A stretch of 64,000 nucleotides of DNA from Diphasiastrum complanatum (lineage: Eukaryota > Streptophyta > Lycopodiopsida > Lycopodiales > Lycopodiaceae). The DNA is taken from positions 821,973 through 885,972 of the forward strand of contig CM055113.1 of the NCBI GenBank assembly GCA_029204225.1, given 5' to 3'. Under the pieces are notes generated by a model. That model was given only the letters and a program-made list of their open reading frames with translations, had not been told where the DNA came from and searched no databases. A program made the translations under genes and the position numbers. Positions 22,921-33,618 of the stretch are shown piece by piece. Each line of letters starts with the position of its first letter. The stretch's first letter is position 1.

Positions 22921-25900
22921 AAAATGATATTGTGTCTCAATATGCTTGCTCCTAGCATGAAAGATAGGATTGGATGCCATTCTTTGGGCTGATTGATTCT
23001 CACAAAAGATGATTGGGCTCTCTGAAAAATACAGCAAGTGAAGATCCTTGATCATCCTTTTGATCCATACCATCTCCTTTGTGCAATGTGTAAGAGCTTT
23101 GTACTCAGCCTCACTAGATGACAATGAGATAGTGGCTTGTTTCTTTGACATCCATTATATAGCTCCATCACCTATGAAAATACAATAAGAACTAATGGAT
23201 TTCCTATCCATTATATCTCCAGCATAGTCCGAATCTGAAAATCCAAAAAGATTAGGTGATGATCCCTCATACAATATGCCAAAATCTCGAGTTTCAATGA
23301 TGTACCTCAAAACTCGCTTTCCTAGCTTCCAATGCTCCTAGCATAGTTTTTGCCAATAGAACTTTGATCCATCATAAGAATGATCTTCTTCCTAAGAATA
23401 GATCTCCTTTCAATGATCATGTAATGCTCAAAATAGAAACAACCATAATTGATATAGAGAATAGTGTCCACTTGGGATGCTTCACTATTTCTTACATCAA
23501 TTTTGCATGTAAAAATGTGACTAGAACATGAAGAATCAAATAGAATGTAAATGAAATGATTCCACCATGCTTCAAACTCTAAACTCTCTGAAAAAATACA
23601 GCAAACAAACAATAAATGTGAGTGATCAACTTTTGCTTGCATGTTACCTCCTCCTTTGTCCTTTGTTGCCTTGTATCCACCATGATACTCCATGAATGAG
23701 CCTCCATCTTCATCTTGCCACAAGAAACCATCAAACCTTGGAAATCCATGAGTAGGTGAGTACATTAATGATGCAAATCCAGCACCACATGACTCCATAA
23801 ACCAAGTAGTTTGCACTAGTCCATCTTCAAGATCTACTTGACATGAGAAAATGACAATGAATTCACCAAAAATTGACAATCTCCAAGTATTGGCACCAAG
23901 TAGCTCAACACTTGAGAACTTAGCCATGGATGAGTGACATAATGAACCTCCAATAGCTTCATTTCTATCAGCAAAATCAGCCAATAATTCTAATACAAAT
24001 CCAACATCAAAACAATGCTCACCAATGTAGCTAGTTTTACCATATCTTGACAATTTGCACACATCCACATGAAATTGCTCAAACATGAAATAGAACAAGT
24101 AAAGTAAACTTGAACAACACTTCCTTGCTGCTCCTTTGACCTTACTTGAGTCTTCAATATGCTGCAAAAACAGATCCATAACACTCTTGCCAATAGCCTC
24201 TCCTTTGATGCTCTTGACTAGCTCCAAATTGCCAACTTCCCTTTTGACTAGTTGAAGCGCTTTGACATCAACCTCTTGATCTTCAACTTGACCATCAAAG
24301 TCATTGAACAAACTTTGTTTTCAAGATCCATTACTTGATTTTACAGCAAGATAACATCCATCCACTTTCATAGCTCCATGTACACAAGAAGATCTTCCAA
24401 AAGATGTTCTACTCTTCATAAGAGATCGATACTCGAGATCCATTGCTTGGATCCATTCCTCTTCTTTCCTTGCTTGATCTACACTTGTAGGATCATCCAA
24501 AGAGGTTAGGAAAGCAGCATAATTTCCAGAAACTACTTGCTTACCCTTTTGATCATATGTGAGCCTTGAAGGTACTTATCTTTCTCTTGATGTTCTCCTT
24601 GGCTTTTGACTTGATGAAGGTCCATCATCACCACCATCCAAAGTAGGATCCTTCTCATCAACATCAAGAATGTTAGATCCATCTACTTTACCATCAATCA
24701 TGCTTGAATACACCTTTTGAATGTTTCTCTCATAAAAAATGACATCTCTACCAGCAATCACTTTGTTAGTAGAAGGAATGTAAACCTTGTAGGCTTTACT
24801 CACCTCACTATATCCAACAAAAACACCTCTTCTTGAAGATGGATCCTCCTTGGTCCTATCATCAAGAGTAATGTTAACATAGCATGTGCATCCAAAGGTT
24901 TTTAGAAAGTTGACACTCGGCCTCCTCTTGAATAGCATCTCAAAAGGTGTCCTTCCATCCAAAATAGCACTCGGCCACCTATTGCACAAGAAATTGGCAC
25001 ACAACAAAGCTTGATCCCAAAATGGTTTGTCAAGATTAGCACTTAACCTCATAGCTTTAGGACTTTCACATAAAGTTCTATTCTTCCTTTCAGCCACTCC
25101 ATTTTGTTGTGGGGTCCTTGATGTTGTATACTCCCTCTTGATCCCATGCTCATCACTTAGATATGTACTCACCACCATTGTCACCTCTCAAGCACTTGAT
25201 CTTTGTGGAGAATTGGTTCTCCCTTGCATTATTGAACTTGACAAAGACATCATACACTTCATCCTTGCTCTTTAGTAGATAGATCCAACAAAATCTACTA
25301 AAATCATCAATGAATGTTACATACATCTTAGCTCCACTATTGCTAATTGTAGTAAATCCATGAATATCTGAATGTACAAGTTGAAAAGTCTTTGTAGATC
25401 TAGAAATAGATCTAGTATAAGGTAGTCTATGTGACTTAGACAAAGCACAAGACTCACAAATATGCTTGTCATTACTTAAGGAACTTGGAAGACCAATCAC
25501 AACCTTCTTCCTTGTCATTACCTCCAATGACTTGAAGTTGAGGTGTCCCATCCTTTTGTGCCAAACCTCTTGAATAGAAATTTGCTCCCTTGCAACACAT
25601 CCAACTTGGTTAGCAATAACACAAGCATCAAGTTTGAACAACTTCCCTTGTCTTTTACCTTTTCCAATCAAGACATCCTTCCTTTTGATCAAACAAGCAT
25701 CTCCATCAAACTCCACCTTGAGGCCCTTACTTAGCATTTGACTCACACTAAGCAAATTCTTGGTAATAGATGGAATAAACAAGACATCCTCCAAATGAAC
25801 ATTCCTATTTGTAGAGAGAGAAATATGAATTGTGCCAATCCCTTTGATTGCACACTCACCATCATTGGCCGTGTAGATCACCCTCTTGTCATCTCCATAT

Positions 25901-26558
25901 GCCAACAAAGAAGTGAAGTACTCTTTGTGAAAGGTCATGTGTGAACTTGCTCCATTATCAATCCAACAAGGACCTAGATCTCCATCATTGGCAAGCATAC
26001 ATGAAGACATCACAAAAGCATCATCATTTGCATCTTGCACATCCAAACCATCCTCATCAAGAGTAAGATTACCCTGCTTATCTCCTTGATCTCTCTTCTT
26101 CTTGTAGCACTAACTTGCAAAGTGTCCTTGATGCCACAATAGAACCAGCTAACTCTTGATTAAGATCCTTAACTCTCATGACATATGATGAAGCACTCTC
26201 ATCTACTCTCTGATAACTTAGGAATATTTGGTTTCTAAGTGTAAGCAATCTAGAAGTATTTTTGATTTCATAGATTGTTTTTAGACTCATCCCAAGCTTC
26301 CTTGGCAGTGGTGCATGTACTGATCTCTCTTAACACTTCATTGGTAACATTCATTTTTATAAAATGAAGGGCAATTCTAGTTCTGTTGTGAAATGTTGCA
26401 GCTTCATTAGGTGCAGCAGGTTCTTCTTCAGCTCCACTCACAATATCCATTACATCCTATAGAATCAATAATGATTCCATTCTAATCTTCCACATTGCAT
26501 AATTGGAAGATGTTAATCTCTCATTGTGCTCTAAAAAATGTGAACCGGATGAAGACAT
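22910..26558 (-). pseudogene. Copia element E2: gag-PR-IN, unknown block, RNase H
   Basis: Gag starts at ATG 26558 (ERLTSSNY, WKIRMESLL), is shortened internally and fused to a broken zinc knuckle near 26120. Protease WWIDSGASSHM-type (CWIDNGASSHMTF) and pre-integrase WHKRMGHLNFKSL lie in 26046-25153; integrase continues with TPQQNGVAERKNR in 25184-24576. RT begins (EEWIQAMDLEYR near 24450) but is replaced at about 24440-23340 by the unknown block (separate feature). RNase H resumes at KRVLRYI and SDYAGDIMDRKS and ends SSSEAEYKALTHC, about 23338-22910. Several stops and frameshifts are present. The 3' LTR is missing. Confidence 0.85.
23322..24440 (-). other. Unknown coding block inside E2 (RT replacement)
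   Basis: A 329-codon uninterrupted frame (24311-23322) plus about 40 upstream codons behind one stop. It contains GQVEDQEVDVKALQLVKR, GNLELVKSIKGEAIGK, SKVKGAARKC, DVCKLSRYGKTSYIGEHC, GGSFMEYHGGYKATKDKGGG and KIDVRNSEASQVDT. None is a retrotransposon motif I know. It aligns end to end with the carboxyl part of the D ORF, including KIDVRNSEAS and MDT followed by YINY. In element K the same interval encodes RT residues about 824-1122. Sharp junctions with RT N-terminus and RNase H indicate replacement rather than drift. Function unknown. Confidence 0.75.
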
Positions 26559-27178
26559 CTTCACTATGAAAAATTCGAGTAATGATAAGAAATGGAGTTG
26601 AAAGGATGTTGCTTGCTATAATCAATCTTGAATTTGGATCTTGCTTCAGTCACAAAAAAGAAGCACATGCAAGAAAGAAGTCTATCTCTCCCACGAGTTT
26701 CGAAGTACTGATAAACTCTCTAGGAACTTACTTTCAACTCATCCAATTCTACTTCATTGACAGTGAAAAATGATGAAATTGGTAAAAAAGACAGATGTGT
26801 GCTCACTTTGGCATATCCCACGAATTGAGTACCCTCTCAAACTCTCTGATTGCCTAAGACTCTCTAAAAACAAATCAAATTGATTTAGAAACAAGAGCAA
26901 AACATTTTACTCTTCAATACCTATCCAACAAGCTATAGAACATCAAATTTGGACCATTCCTTGAGAAGTAGCACTCATTAATGAGAGCTAATTTTACACG
27001 TGTGAGCTCTTTGTTCGTACGGAGCTCCACTGGATCAGATCAGCCTTGATTTGATCCACTTATGGTCCACAGATAGCTTGTCTCTCAGCGAGTTTGAATC
27101 CCTCTCCTAAATCCGAGTTCCTACAAGCAAAAACATTGATGATCTGATGTATACACTCTCACCTCTTCAAAGCATGAA

Positions 27179-27190
27179 GCTCTGATACCA
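27179..27190 (-). other. Element E2 primer-binding site
   Basis: Minus strand TGGTATCAGAGC abutting TGTGAAG of the LTR at 27191. The leader between it and the gag start contains a CACACGTGTGA core at about 26996-27006. Confidence 0.9.
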
Positions 27191-27930
27191 TGTGAAGTTT
27201 TTAGCATGTGTGAACTTCACCACACACCCTATAGGATCTTACTAAGGTGTTGTGATTGCACAAGATTGATCAAAGAACAGTATGCTTGAAATATCTAAGG
27301 CAAGAGCACAATGGCATACATATGATGAAAAAATCTAACTCTTCACTATGAGAAATGAATGTCAGAAATAATTCTAAGTGTTTAGTATGGGAAAAAAAGG
27401 CTGCTCTTGGGTAGAGAGAGAAAATCAAGCATAGAAAACTCGGGTAGAGAGAGAATGAGTCCAAAACACCAAAATCTCAATATTCACAATATGCCAAAAC
27501 ATGCCCAGCTTTCCCTACATGAGAGAGACTCGAATTTCTACAGTGGATTTGCATGGAAAGTCCACTTAACTGAACTGATTCACCTACCAGAGATCCACAT
27601 GTGTAACTGCATGCATGGATGTTGCATGTACTGCATGTCAACTCATAAAACTGCCTAGACATGTGTAGATCACATAAACTACTTTGCATGTTGCATGCAC
27701 TGATTGCATGTGGCTTGCATGCATACAATATGACTTTGCATGTTATCTAAACTACTGCATGTCATCAAAATTGAACCTATCTAACTCAAATCCGAGCTAC
27801 ACTAGAAAGATATGTGCTCAATTCACACTCCTTTTATGTACAACATGAAATTAAGTGGAAATCACCATGGACATGGCCCCAAACTCAAGATAGGAAGATA
27901 ATATCTTAATAATCTTCAGTGAATTTCCAG
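27191..27930 (-). repeat. Element E2 5' LTR (right edge approximate)
   Basis: Starts TGTGAAGTTTTTAGC next to the PBS. The right edge near 27930 is set by similarity to the end of the K LTR (ACTCAAG.TAGGAA..ATA...). A TATA-like CATAAAAGG lies near 27831-27839 on the minus strand. No partner LTR remains. Confidence 0.6.
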
Positions 27931-28039
27931 ATTCTGTAATTTGTGCCATTGAGAATGATTGCTACTCTTGTCTGATTGTTGTAGCCATATTGTGTTGTCT
28001 AGAGAATCATTGCTTAGATATCAATAGTGATAACTTGTG

Positions 28040-28559
28040 GCTCTGATACCATGTCGCAAAACTGTTTTCTTTTCGATTTTGTTTTTGTTTTCGTATTTGC
28101 GAACAATTTTGTGTCTTTGAATTTTCTTTTGCGCGGAAGCCTCACAGGAACCTAGACACGCGACTGCACATCACAGAACACATTTTATTCTGGCAATCAA
28201 GACACACTATGCAAGACAAGGGGATGCACAAAAATAGAGCAACTATATTATGAGTTTAATTTTTTAGACCGAGATCATCAGTGTCTCGCTCATTGGCGGA
28301 ATGACACTCTGCTCTTTCGCTGTGTTCTGCTCGTTGACATACTTTCATGCACAGCTCTTTCATTTCTGGTATTTTTCTTTTCTCCTCTACTCGCTACGTC
28401 TCTCTCTCTGTCTCTTACAGAAAATTCTGTCTATTCTCTTATTATTGTTTTTTGATATAGAAAATATAGTTTATACCTCCACTGTGTGGAGTTTACAAGA
28501 TAGCTTAACGCATAATCACAAGACTAGTTAAGGCTAATCAACTAATCAGTTACTCTCCA
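28040..28559 (-). mobile_element. Copia element G: PBS and 5' LTR remnant
   Basis: The minus strand has TGGTATCAGAGC at 28051-28040. TGTCGCAAAACTG starts immediately right of it at 28052, and the probable LTR end is the CA at 28558-28559. Only about 110 bp of internal sequence is left before the E2 LTR. It truncates gene N. Confidence 0.65.
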
Positions 28560-29400
28560 TCGTTGCCACTCGTTTCAGCTGGGCGTGAAGTCTACGACTC
28601 CAAGCCCGTTGAGCTACCAGCTGGTAACTCGAAAAATTTCTCTTTGTTTGTTTCACTTCCTTTGTTTCTTTTGCAACCTTTCGTTTTGCATCTCTTTGCG
28701 CTTTGCGGTCCTATTAGTTTAAATATTGTTGCATATGCTTCCTTGCTAATGCTCGCAAAATCACAAGCACCCTTAGCTATAGTCTTATCTAAATTTTTTT
28801 GAATGTCCACCATCAAAGACTGCTATTTTACACTTTACATTTGAAATCCTATTGTTCATCATGATACGCTCAGTGGATTTGCAAGTCAATATTGTGCCCA
28901 ATGACATTCCTAGTGAAGCACTGTCTTTAATATTCCGAGGAGCTACTAATGCAGATCTGCAAAAAAAACAAATAGTTAACAGAATATCACCATAGCTGAA
29001 ATTAAATCCAAATGTCATTTAAAAACTTACAAAAATCAAAATATGCTTACTTGAATGCACAGATCCTTCTATTTTGATAACCTCCTTTTGAAAGCGTTTG
29101 AATATCCTTGCAATTTTTTTGCTTTCGCTTCTTACTTTCAGCCTTCTTCTTTGCCAAATCCACATCCTTCAATAATTGTAAGTTTTCAATACGAATAGAC
29201 TGTAAGATTGATTGCATTTGCTCTAGTTCTGATTTGATATTGATTGTTATCTTCTGTAATGGTTGATTATTTTTTTTGAGTTGTTTATTTTTTGCTAATG
29301 TCTTTTGGAGATGATAATCTCTATTTTGACAATAAGAGGATCTCCGAATTAACTCACCTTCTAAAAAGTGAACTTTATTCATATAAAATTATTTTCCATG
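28560..29400 (-). pseudogene. Gene N: intron-containing coiled-coil protein fragment, family unknown
   Basis: Exon 1 (29382-29051) encodes a Lys/Glu/Gln-rich stretch with heptad character (LAKNKQLKKNNQPLQK, SELEQMQSILQS, DLAKKKAESKKRKQK), probably a coiled coil. A donor GTAAGC (29050) and acceptor TTTTTTTTGCAG (28957) bound a 94-bp intron that joins exons in frame. Exon 2 continues SALVAPRNIKDSASLGMSL, CKSTERIMMNN and FDGGHSKK. A one-base slip in an A-run near 28794-28800 shifts the frame; the rest (DKTIAKGACDFASISKEAY, CKTKGCKRN) is open to a stop near 28592. Element G cuts it off. Host gene or transposon protein; I do not recognise it. Confidence 0.55.
28957..29050 (-). other. Probable spliceosomal intron in gene N
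   Basis: GT...AG intron of 94 bp with a T-rich 3' end. Removing it keeps the frame (phase 2) and removes stops. Confidence 0.65.
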
Positions 29401-29990
29401 GTTCTGCAATCTTTCACAATATCCTAGTAATCCACTATGTCCATTGCATATCCATGTAACTAAATGAGTTATTGAAGAGAATGTGGGATGTGTCAAAGTG
29501 CTTGGATCTTGTGGATATAATGTTCCATCTATCCACAAATCCAAGTTTTTTTTTCCTGGAAATGTCGCTCATTTTTTCATTCCAATAGGTAGTTGGCGCT
29601 CATATTTCCATTCCAAAGCGATGATGGCGTTCATAATTGGAGATGGCACCCATATTTCCATTCTCGTGGAAGGAATGCATATGTAATTATTTTGCAATTT
29701 TTTCTGATTCGAATTTGGGGATGGTGGTCATATTCTAAATCTATTGAAAATATTGCCCTTTTCGTAACCAATAGAGAGAATATTTTTGAATTTAGTAAGT
29801 TATACTACGAACTGTTAACAGTTTTTAACTGTGACTATAGACACTGTGGTTAGATCATTGGGAGTTGGGGAGGCCTTGGGAGTGGTGTGGGCAAGCAAAT
29901 AAACAATATTGTTTTTTTTATTTTGAGATTTTTCTATATCCTACATGGCATTCCTTAAAGGGTCTTTTTGATATTGAGAACTCCTCTAAT
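29400..29990. other. Anonymous DNA between gene N and element J
   Basis: No gene recognised. At about 29560-29670 the phrases TGGCGCTCATATTTCCATTCC and ATGGCACCCATATTTCCATTC recur, suggesting a small degenerate tandem repeat. Confidence 0.35.
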
Positions 29991-29994
29991 GACT

Positions 29995-31681
29995 CGGACA
30001 GTTTCTGAGAGGTATGCACCTCAATCATTGTAGACTTCATCAGAAGAACTAGAGAGCCTAGCCGAAGCAATTAACTCCAAGGATGTTGTGAAGTGACAAG
30101 AAGCTATGGAAATCGAGTATAACTCACTTTTGACGAATCAGACCTGGACGCTGATTGACTTTCTCACTCACAAGAGAGTTATCAACAACAAGTGGATCTT
30201 CGAGAAGAAGATCAACTCTGACGGTTCCATTGCAAAATGGAAAGCACGGTTGGTGGCTAAAGAATTCACTCAAGTCCAAGGAGTAGATTATCAAAAGAAT
30301 TTCAGTCTTGTCATCAAGATGTAGTCAATCAGGACTCTGATTGCATTAGCAGCCGCAGAAGACCTCGAAATACACCAAATGGATGTCAAGACTATTCCTC
30401 AACAAAAATGTCAAAGAGGAGCTGTACACCTTCCAATCGAAAGGATTCGAAGTCAAAGGCCAAGAGCACAAAGTGTGCAAGCTACACAAAGCAATCTATG
30501 GCCTGAAACAGGCCGCAAGAGCATGGTTCGATAGAATCAACTCTTATCTCATTCAATTAGGATTTGCAAACAATTTAGCTGACTGTAATGTTTATTCAAA
30601 GAATATAGGCACCAATTCAGTTCACATAGCTCTTTACGTAGATGATGCATTTATTTTGTCCAACGGCACTTCTCCGCTGCACACTACCAAGAGTGATCTA
30701 TCAAATGAATTTGACATGACTGATTTAGGAGTTGTCCATTCTTTGCTAAGAATTCACATTACTAGAAATAGACTTCAAGAGAAGATCTATCTTAGTCAAT
30801 AGACATATCTAAAAGGCATTTTAGAAAAATTTCATATGTCTGATTGCAAACCAATTGATACTCCAATGGATCCAAATATTGTATTGACTAAACCTTCTTG
30901 TGCTGAGACTGATAGTGAAGTACTCGACTTAGCAAAGTACCCTTATCATTCACTAATCAGATCTCTAATGTATGCAATGGTGTGTACTAGAACAAATTTA
31001 ACATACACTGTTAGCACGTTAAGTCAATTCATGTCTAATCCTAGGATCTCTCATTGGAAAGCGTTAAAGAGAGTGATGAGATATATTTAGGGAAATTTAG
31101 ATCACATCTTATGCTACGATGGAAATGCTATCGACCCACTCGTCCTGCAAGGCTACTCCGACTCAGATTGGGGAGGAACAGTCTCTACCAAAATATCTAC
31201 CTCGGGGTTCTGTTCCTATCTCGTAGGGGGACCGATTTTGTGGAACTCAAGGAAGCATAAATCAGTTGCGCTTTTTTCGACAGAGACAGAGTACATCGCA
31301 ACATGCCAAGCTTCAAAAGAAGCTCTATGGATCAAGTTATTACTTCACGACTTACATCACACTCAATTTAATGCTACCACCATTCTATGTGACAACTTGA
31401 GCTGTATTCACTATCACTGAATCTCAGATTTCATGGCAAATCCAAGCACATAGATCAATATCATTTCATTCAGGACAAAGTTTTCTCAGGGCAAGTGATT
31501 CATCAATACTGCACCTGAATAGCTCGATGGCTACTAATTTTGGAGGAATTTAATTTCCGTATAGTCATTCGGAAAGGGTCACAAACATCTTCACCAAAGC
31601 GCTTCCCAGGATCAAGCATCAGAAGTTCTTCAACATGCTGAACCTGACGAAGATACCAAGGCACCAAACCTTAAGGGGGAC
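29995..31681 (+). pseudogene. Copia element J: RT-RNase H, 5' truncated
   Basis: Plus strand: NQTWTLIDF and VINNKWIFEKK..DGSIAKWKARLVAKEF (30106-30324), YGLKQAARAWFDRI and YVDDAFILSNG (30383-30802), IDTPMDPN and HSLIRSLMYAM (30836-31090), then RNase H pieces (SDSDWGGTVSTK, STETEYIATCQASKEALWI, CDNLSCI) to about 31440. Several frameshifts and stops. The RT box YVDD is kept. A polypurine tract AAGGGGGAC (31673-31681) precedes TGTTGGAAATC, the 3' LTR start at 31682. Gag, protease and integrase are missing. It is a family distinct from B and K. Confidence 0.9.
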
Positions 31682-32009
31682 TGTTGGAAATCAAGCCCAC
31701 AGTTGTCTCCTTGGTGAATGACTAATTTCTATTTCATGATTCTTCTTGCATGTTTATTGGTCATTGATCTAGGGTCAGGTGAAACCAACTTTGGTTGTAC
31801 GTCTGCTCATTATCAGTTTGTTTGGGAGGCCATAAGTACGCAAGAGGAACATATAAAATAATTTTTGTGAAAAGAGATTTGGCTATTAAGATATTGGGTT
31901 ATACTCCCAATGAGACTACGAAAAGATCATCTGCAATGGCCCTTTATTCGTGTTACATTGATATGAGAAAATATTTTTTTTAGAGTTTTTGGATCCCTAT
32001 GAAAGGAGA
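31682..32009 (+). repeat. Element J 3' LTR start and anonymous flank
   Basis: TGTTGGAAATCAAGCCCAC follows the polypurine tract directly, as expected of an LTR. No partner LTR is available to fix its end; homology could stop anywhere before 32010. Confidence 0.55.
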
Positions 32010-33240
32010 TTATTCCTTCATGACAATACCATCCGTTTGAATCTTGAAGAGGATGATGATGATAATTAAATAATTTTCTGTAATAGATTTTTGATATATT
32101 ACAAGGATTTCTTTTTTTGTAATAAATTTGAGTGCCCTTCGAAATATCATAATACTTGGCGAGTTTTTAGCTTGATATCTAAATTGTGCTCTTCTATAAA
32201 ACCACTGAAAAAGTTGAACTAAATATTTATATCTTGAATTGTGTCCTCCATGGTTTGTTGCTCTATGAAATGCTCCCCTTGCTTGCCCATGAGATTTTTC
32301 CATGCCTTGTAATGACCAAATACTTAAGCTCCCATATTCCTTCGCAAAATAAGTTGCATGATGAAGAAGGATGTGCTGCAAACAATATTTTTGATTAGTT
32401 ACATCAGTAGAAAAAAATATAAGCCTGAATGAGAAAAGTACCAGATAATGATATAAATTAGCACCATGTAATGAGTAATGTTGTCTTTTCCCCAACAATC
32501 ATGTACAAATTTTACAAATGTGGTGCAATGATTTTGCAAAGTCCTCATATCTTTTGATGATAGGTTTTCTTTCCTGATAACATCGATGAGTTTGTCTAAG
32601 TTGGTCCACACTTGTCCCTTTTCCACTCGATTACTTCCTTCCAGTGTTCATGTGGCTTGAACAATTTGGTATCTGACACTTGATTATTTGATGTGTGATT
32701 GGATAAGAATCTTCTTGCTTTAGCACCTCCAATTGATGGCTTATTAGGAACGTTTTCTTTTTTCCCAGAGAGTATGTCACTTTTTTTAATCGTGGCATTC
32801 CCTTTATGTAGTATTGCATTTGACATAACTATTTCCAGCCTCCTAATTGCTGCCTTAGCCACAAACTCCGGTTTATGATTCCATGCTAGTAGAATATGCA
32901 GGTAAATAAGTTTTTGAATAATACAAATCTTAGCATGCAATGTGCATATGTGAACATATTTTAATGGAATTGGCAGAACAATTTTCATATTTGGATCTTC
33001 AGCTTCTCGTGTTGGGCTAGTGTTTGTTGATCGTCCCAAATTTATATTGTAGCAATCCTTCATGCAATACAGACATGGATGCTTTGATGTTGCTCCATGA
33101 GAGACATTATACATATATTTTAATGTTTTCAAATCCCCTGCAAGGTGCCATTGAATTTGAAAACTTCCATGGTTTTCGACTGCAAATTTTCACCCTCCAA
33201 ATGTCTCCTTATAATCTTGCCATAATTTGTTCTTGAAAAT
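32010..33240 (-). pseudogene. Gene T: intron-containing transposase-like protein, decayed
   Basis: Minus-strand frames 33132-32596, 32626-32399 and 32498-32010 form one protein: HLAGDLKTLKYMYNVSHGA with HPCLYCMKDC, then KYVHICTLHAKICIIQKL, WGKDNITHYM, HATYFAKEYGSLSIWSLQG, MEKSHGQARGAFHRATNHGG and FQWFYRRAQFR. The GDLK...CLYC and WS.QG.EK..G blocks resemble large uncharacterised transposase-like proteins of eukaryotes, recalled rather than searched. A 66-bp intron (32376-32441, GT..TTTGCAG) joins exons in phase 0 and removes stops. At least two frameshifts (about 32610 and 32480) make it a pseudogene. The N-terminal half is missing; at 33240 a stop interrupts the frame. Confidence 0.6.
32376..32441 (-). 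other. Probable intron in gene T
   Basis: Donor CTG|GTACTT and acceptor TGTTTGCAG|CAC. Splicing joins NLYHYL to HILLHHATYF in phase 0. Confidence 0.65.
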
Positions 33241-33374
33241 ATCCATGAAAGTATTTTATGGTCCTCTTTAAAGACATGTAGAGAAACAAGTAATGCATGA
33301 CATGTCAATAAAAACTGGCAAGGTATGAATTATTAATAAAGATATTCTAAATGAAAATTGAAATTTAACCTGGA

Positions 33375-33618
33375 ATGCCACCAACCACCCCTAATCTATT
33401 GCAGGACCCACTGCAATACCGGTGATGTCTTCCGCTTGGCACTTGGAAAAGCGTGGATTTTTGTTCGCTTTCGTGAAACCAGGTGCTTATTATCCGCAAA
33501 ATTTATTCGCCAAAATTGGAAGTCTCTCAAGTGGCCGCTACATACCAGCCCTCTTGAGCACTTCTTGTGAATCTTGTTCGCCTCGTCATCGCGCCGTCTG
33601 CTTTTGCTCGCTCATTTT
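33375..33618 (-). mobile_element. Element L 3' non-coding end (shared with element C)
   Basis: ACCCCTAAT.T.TTGCAGGACCCACTGCAA, GGCACTTGGAAAAGCGT.GAT and AAACCA.GTGCTTATT also occur at 47556-47690 just inside the 3' LTR of element C. On the minus strand ATTAGGGGTGG would be the polypurine tract. L's LTR is missing; gene T flank begins at about 33375. Confidence 0.7.
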
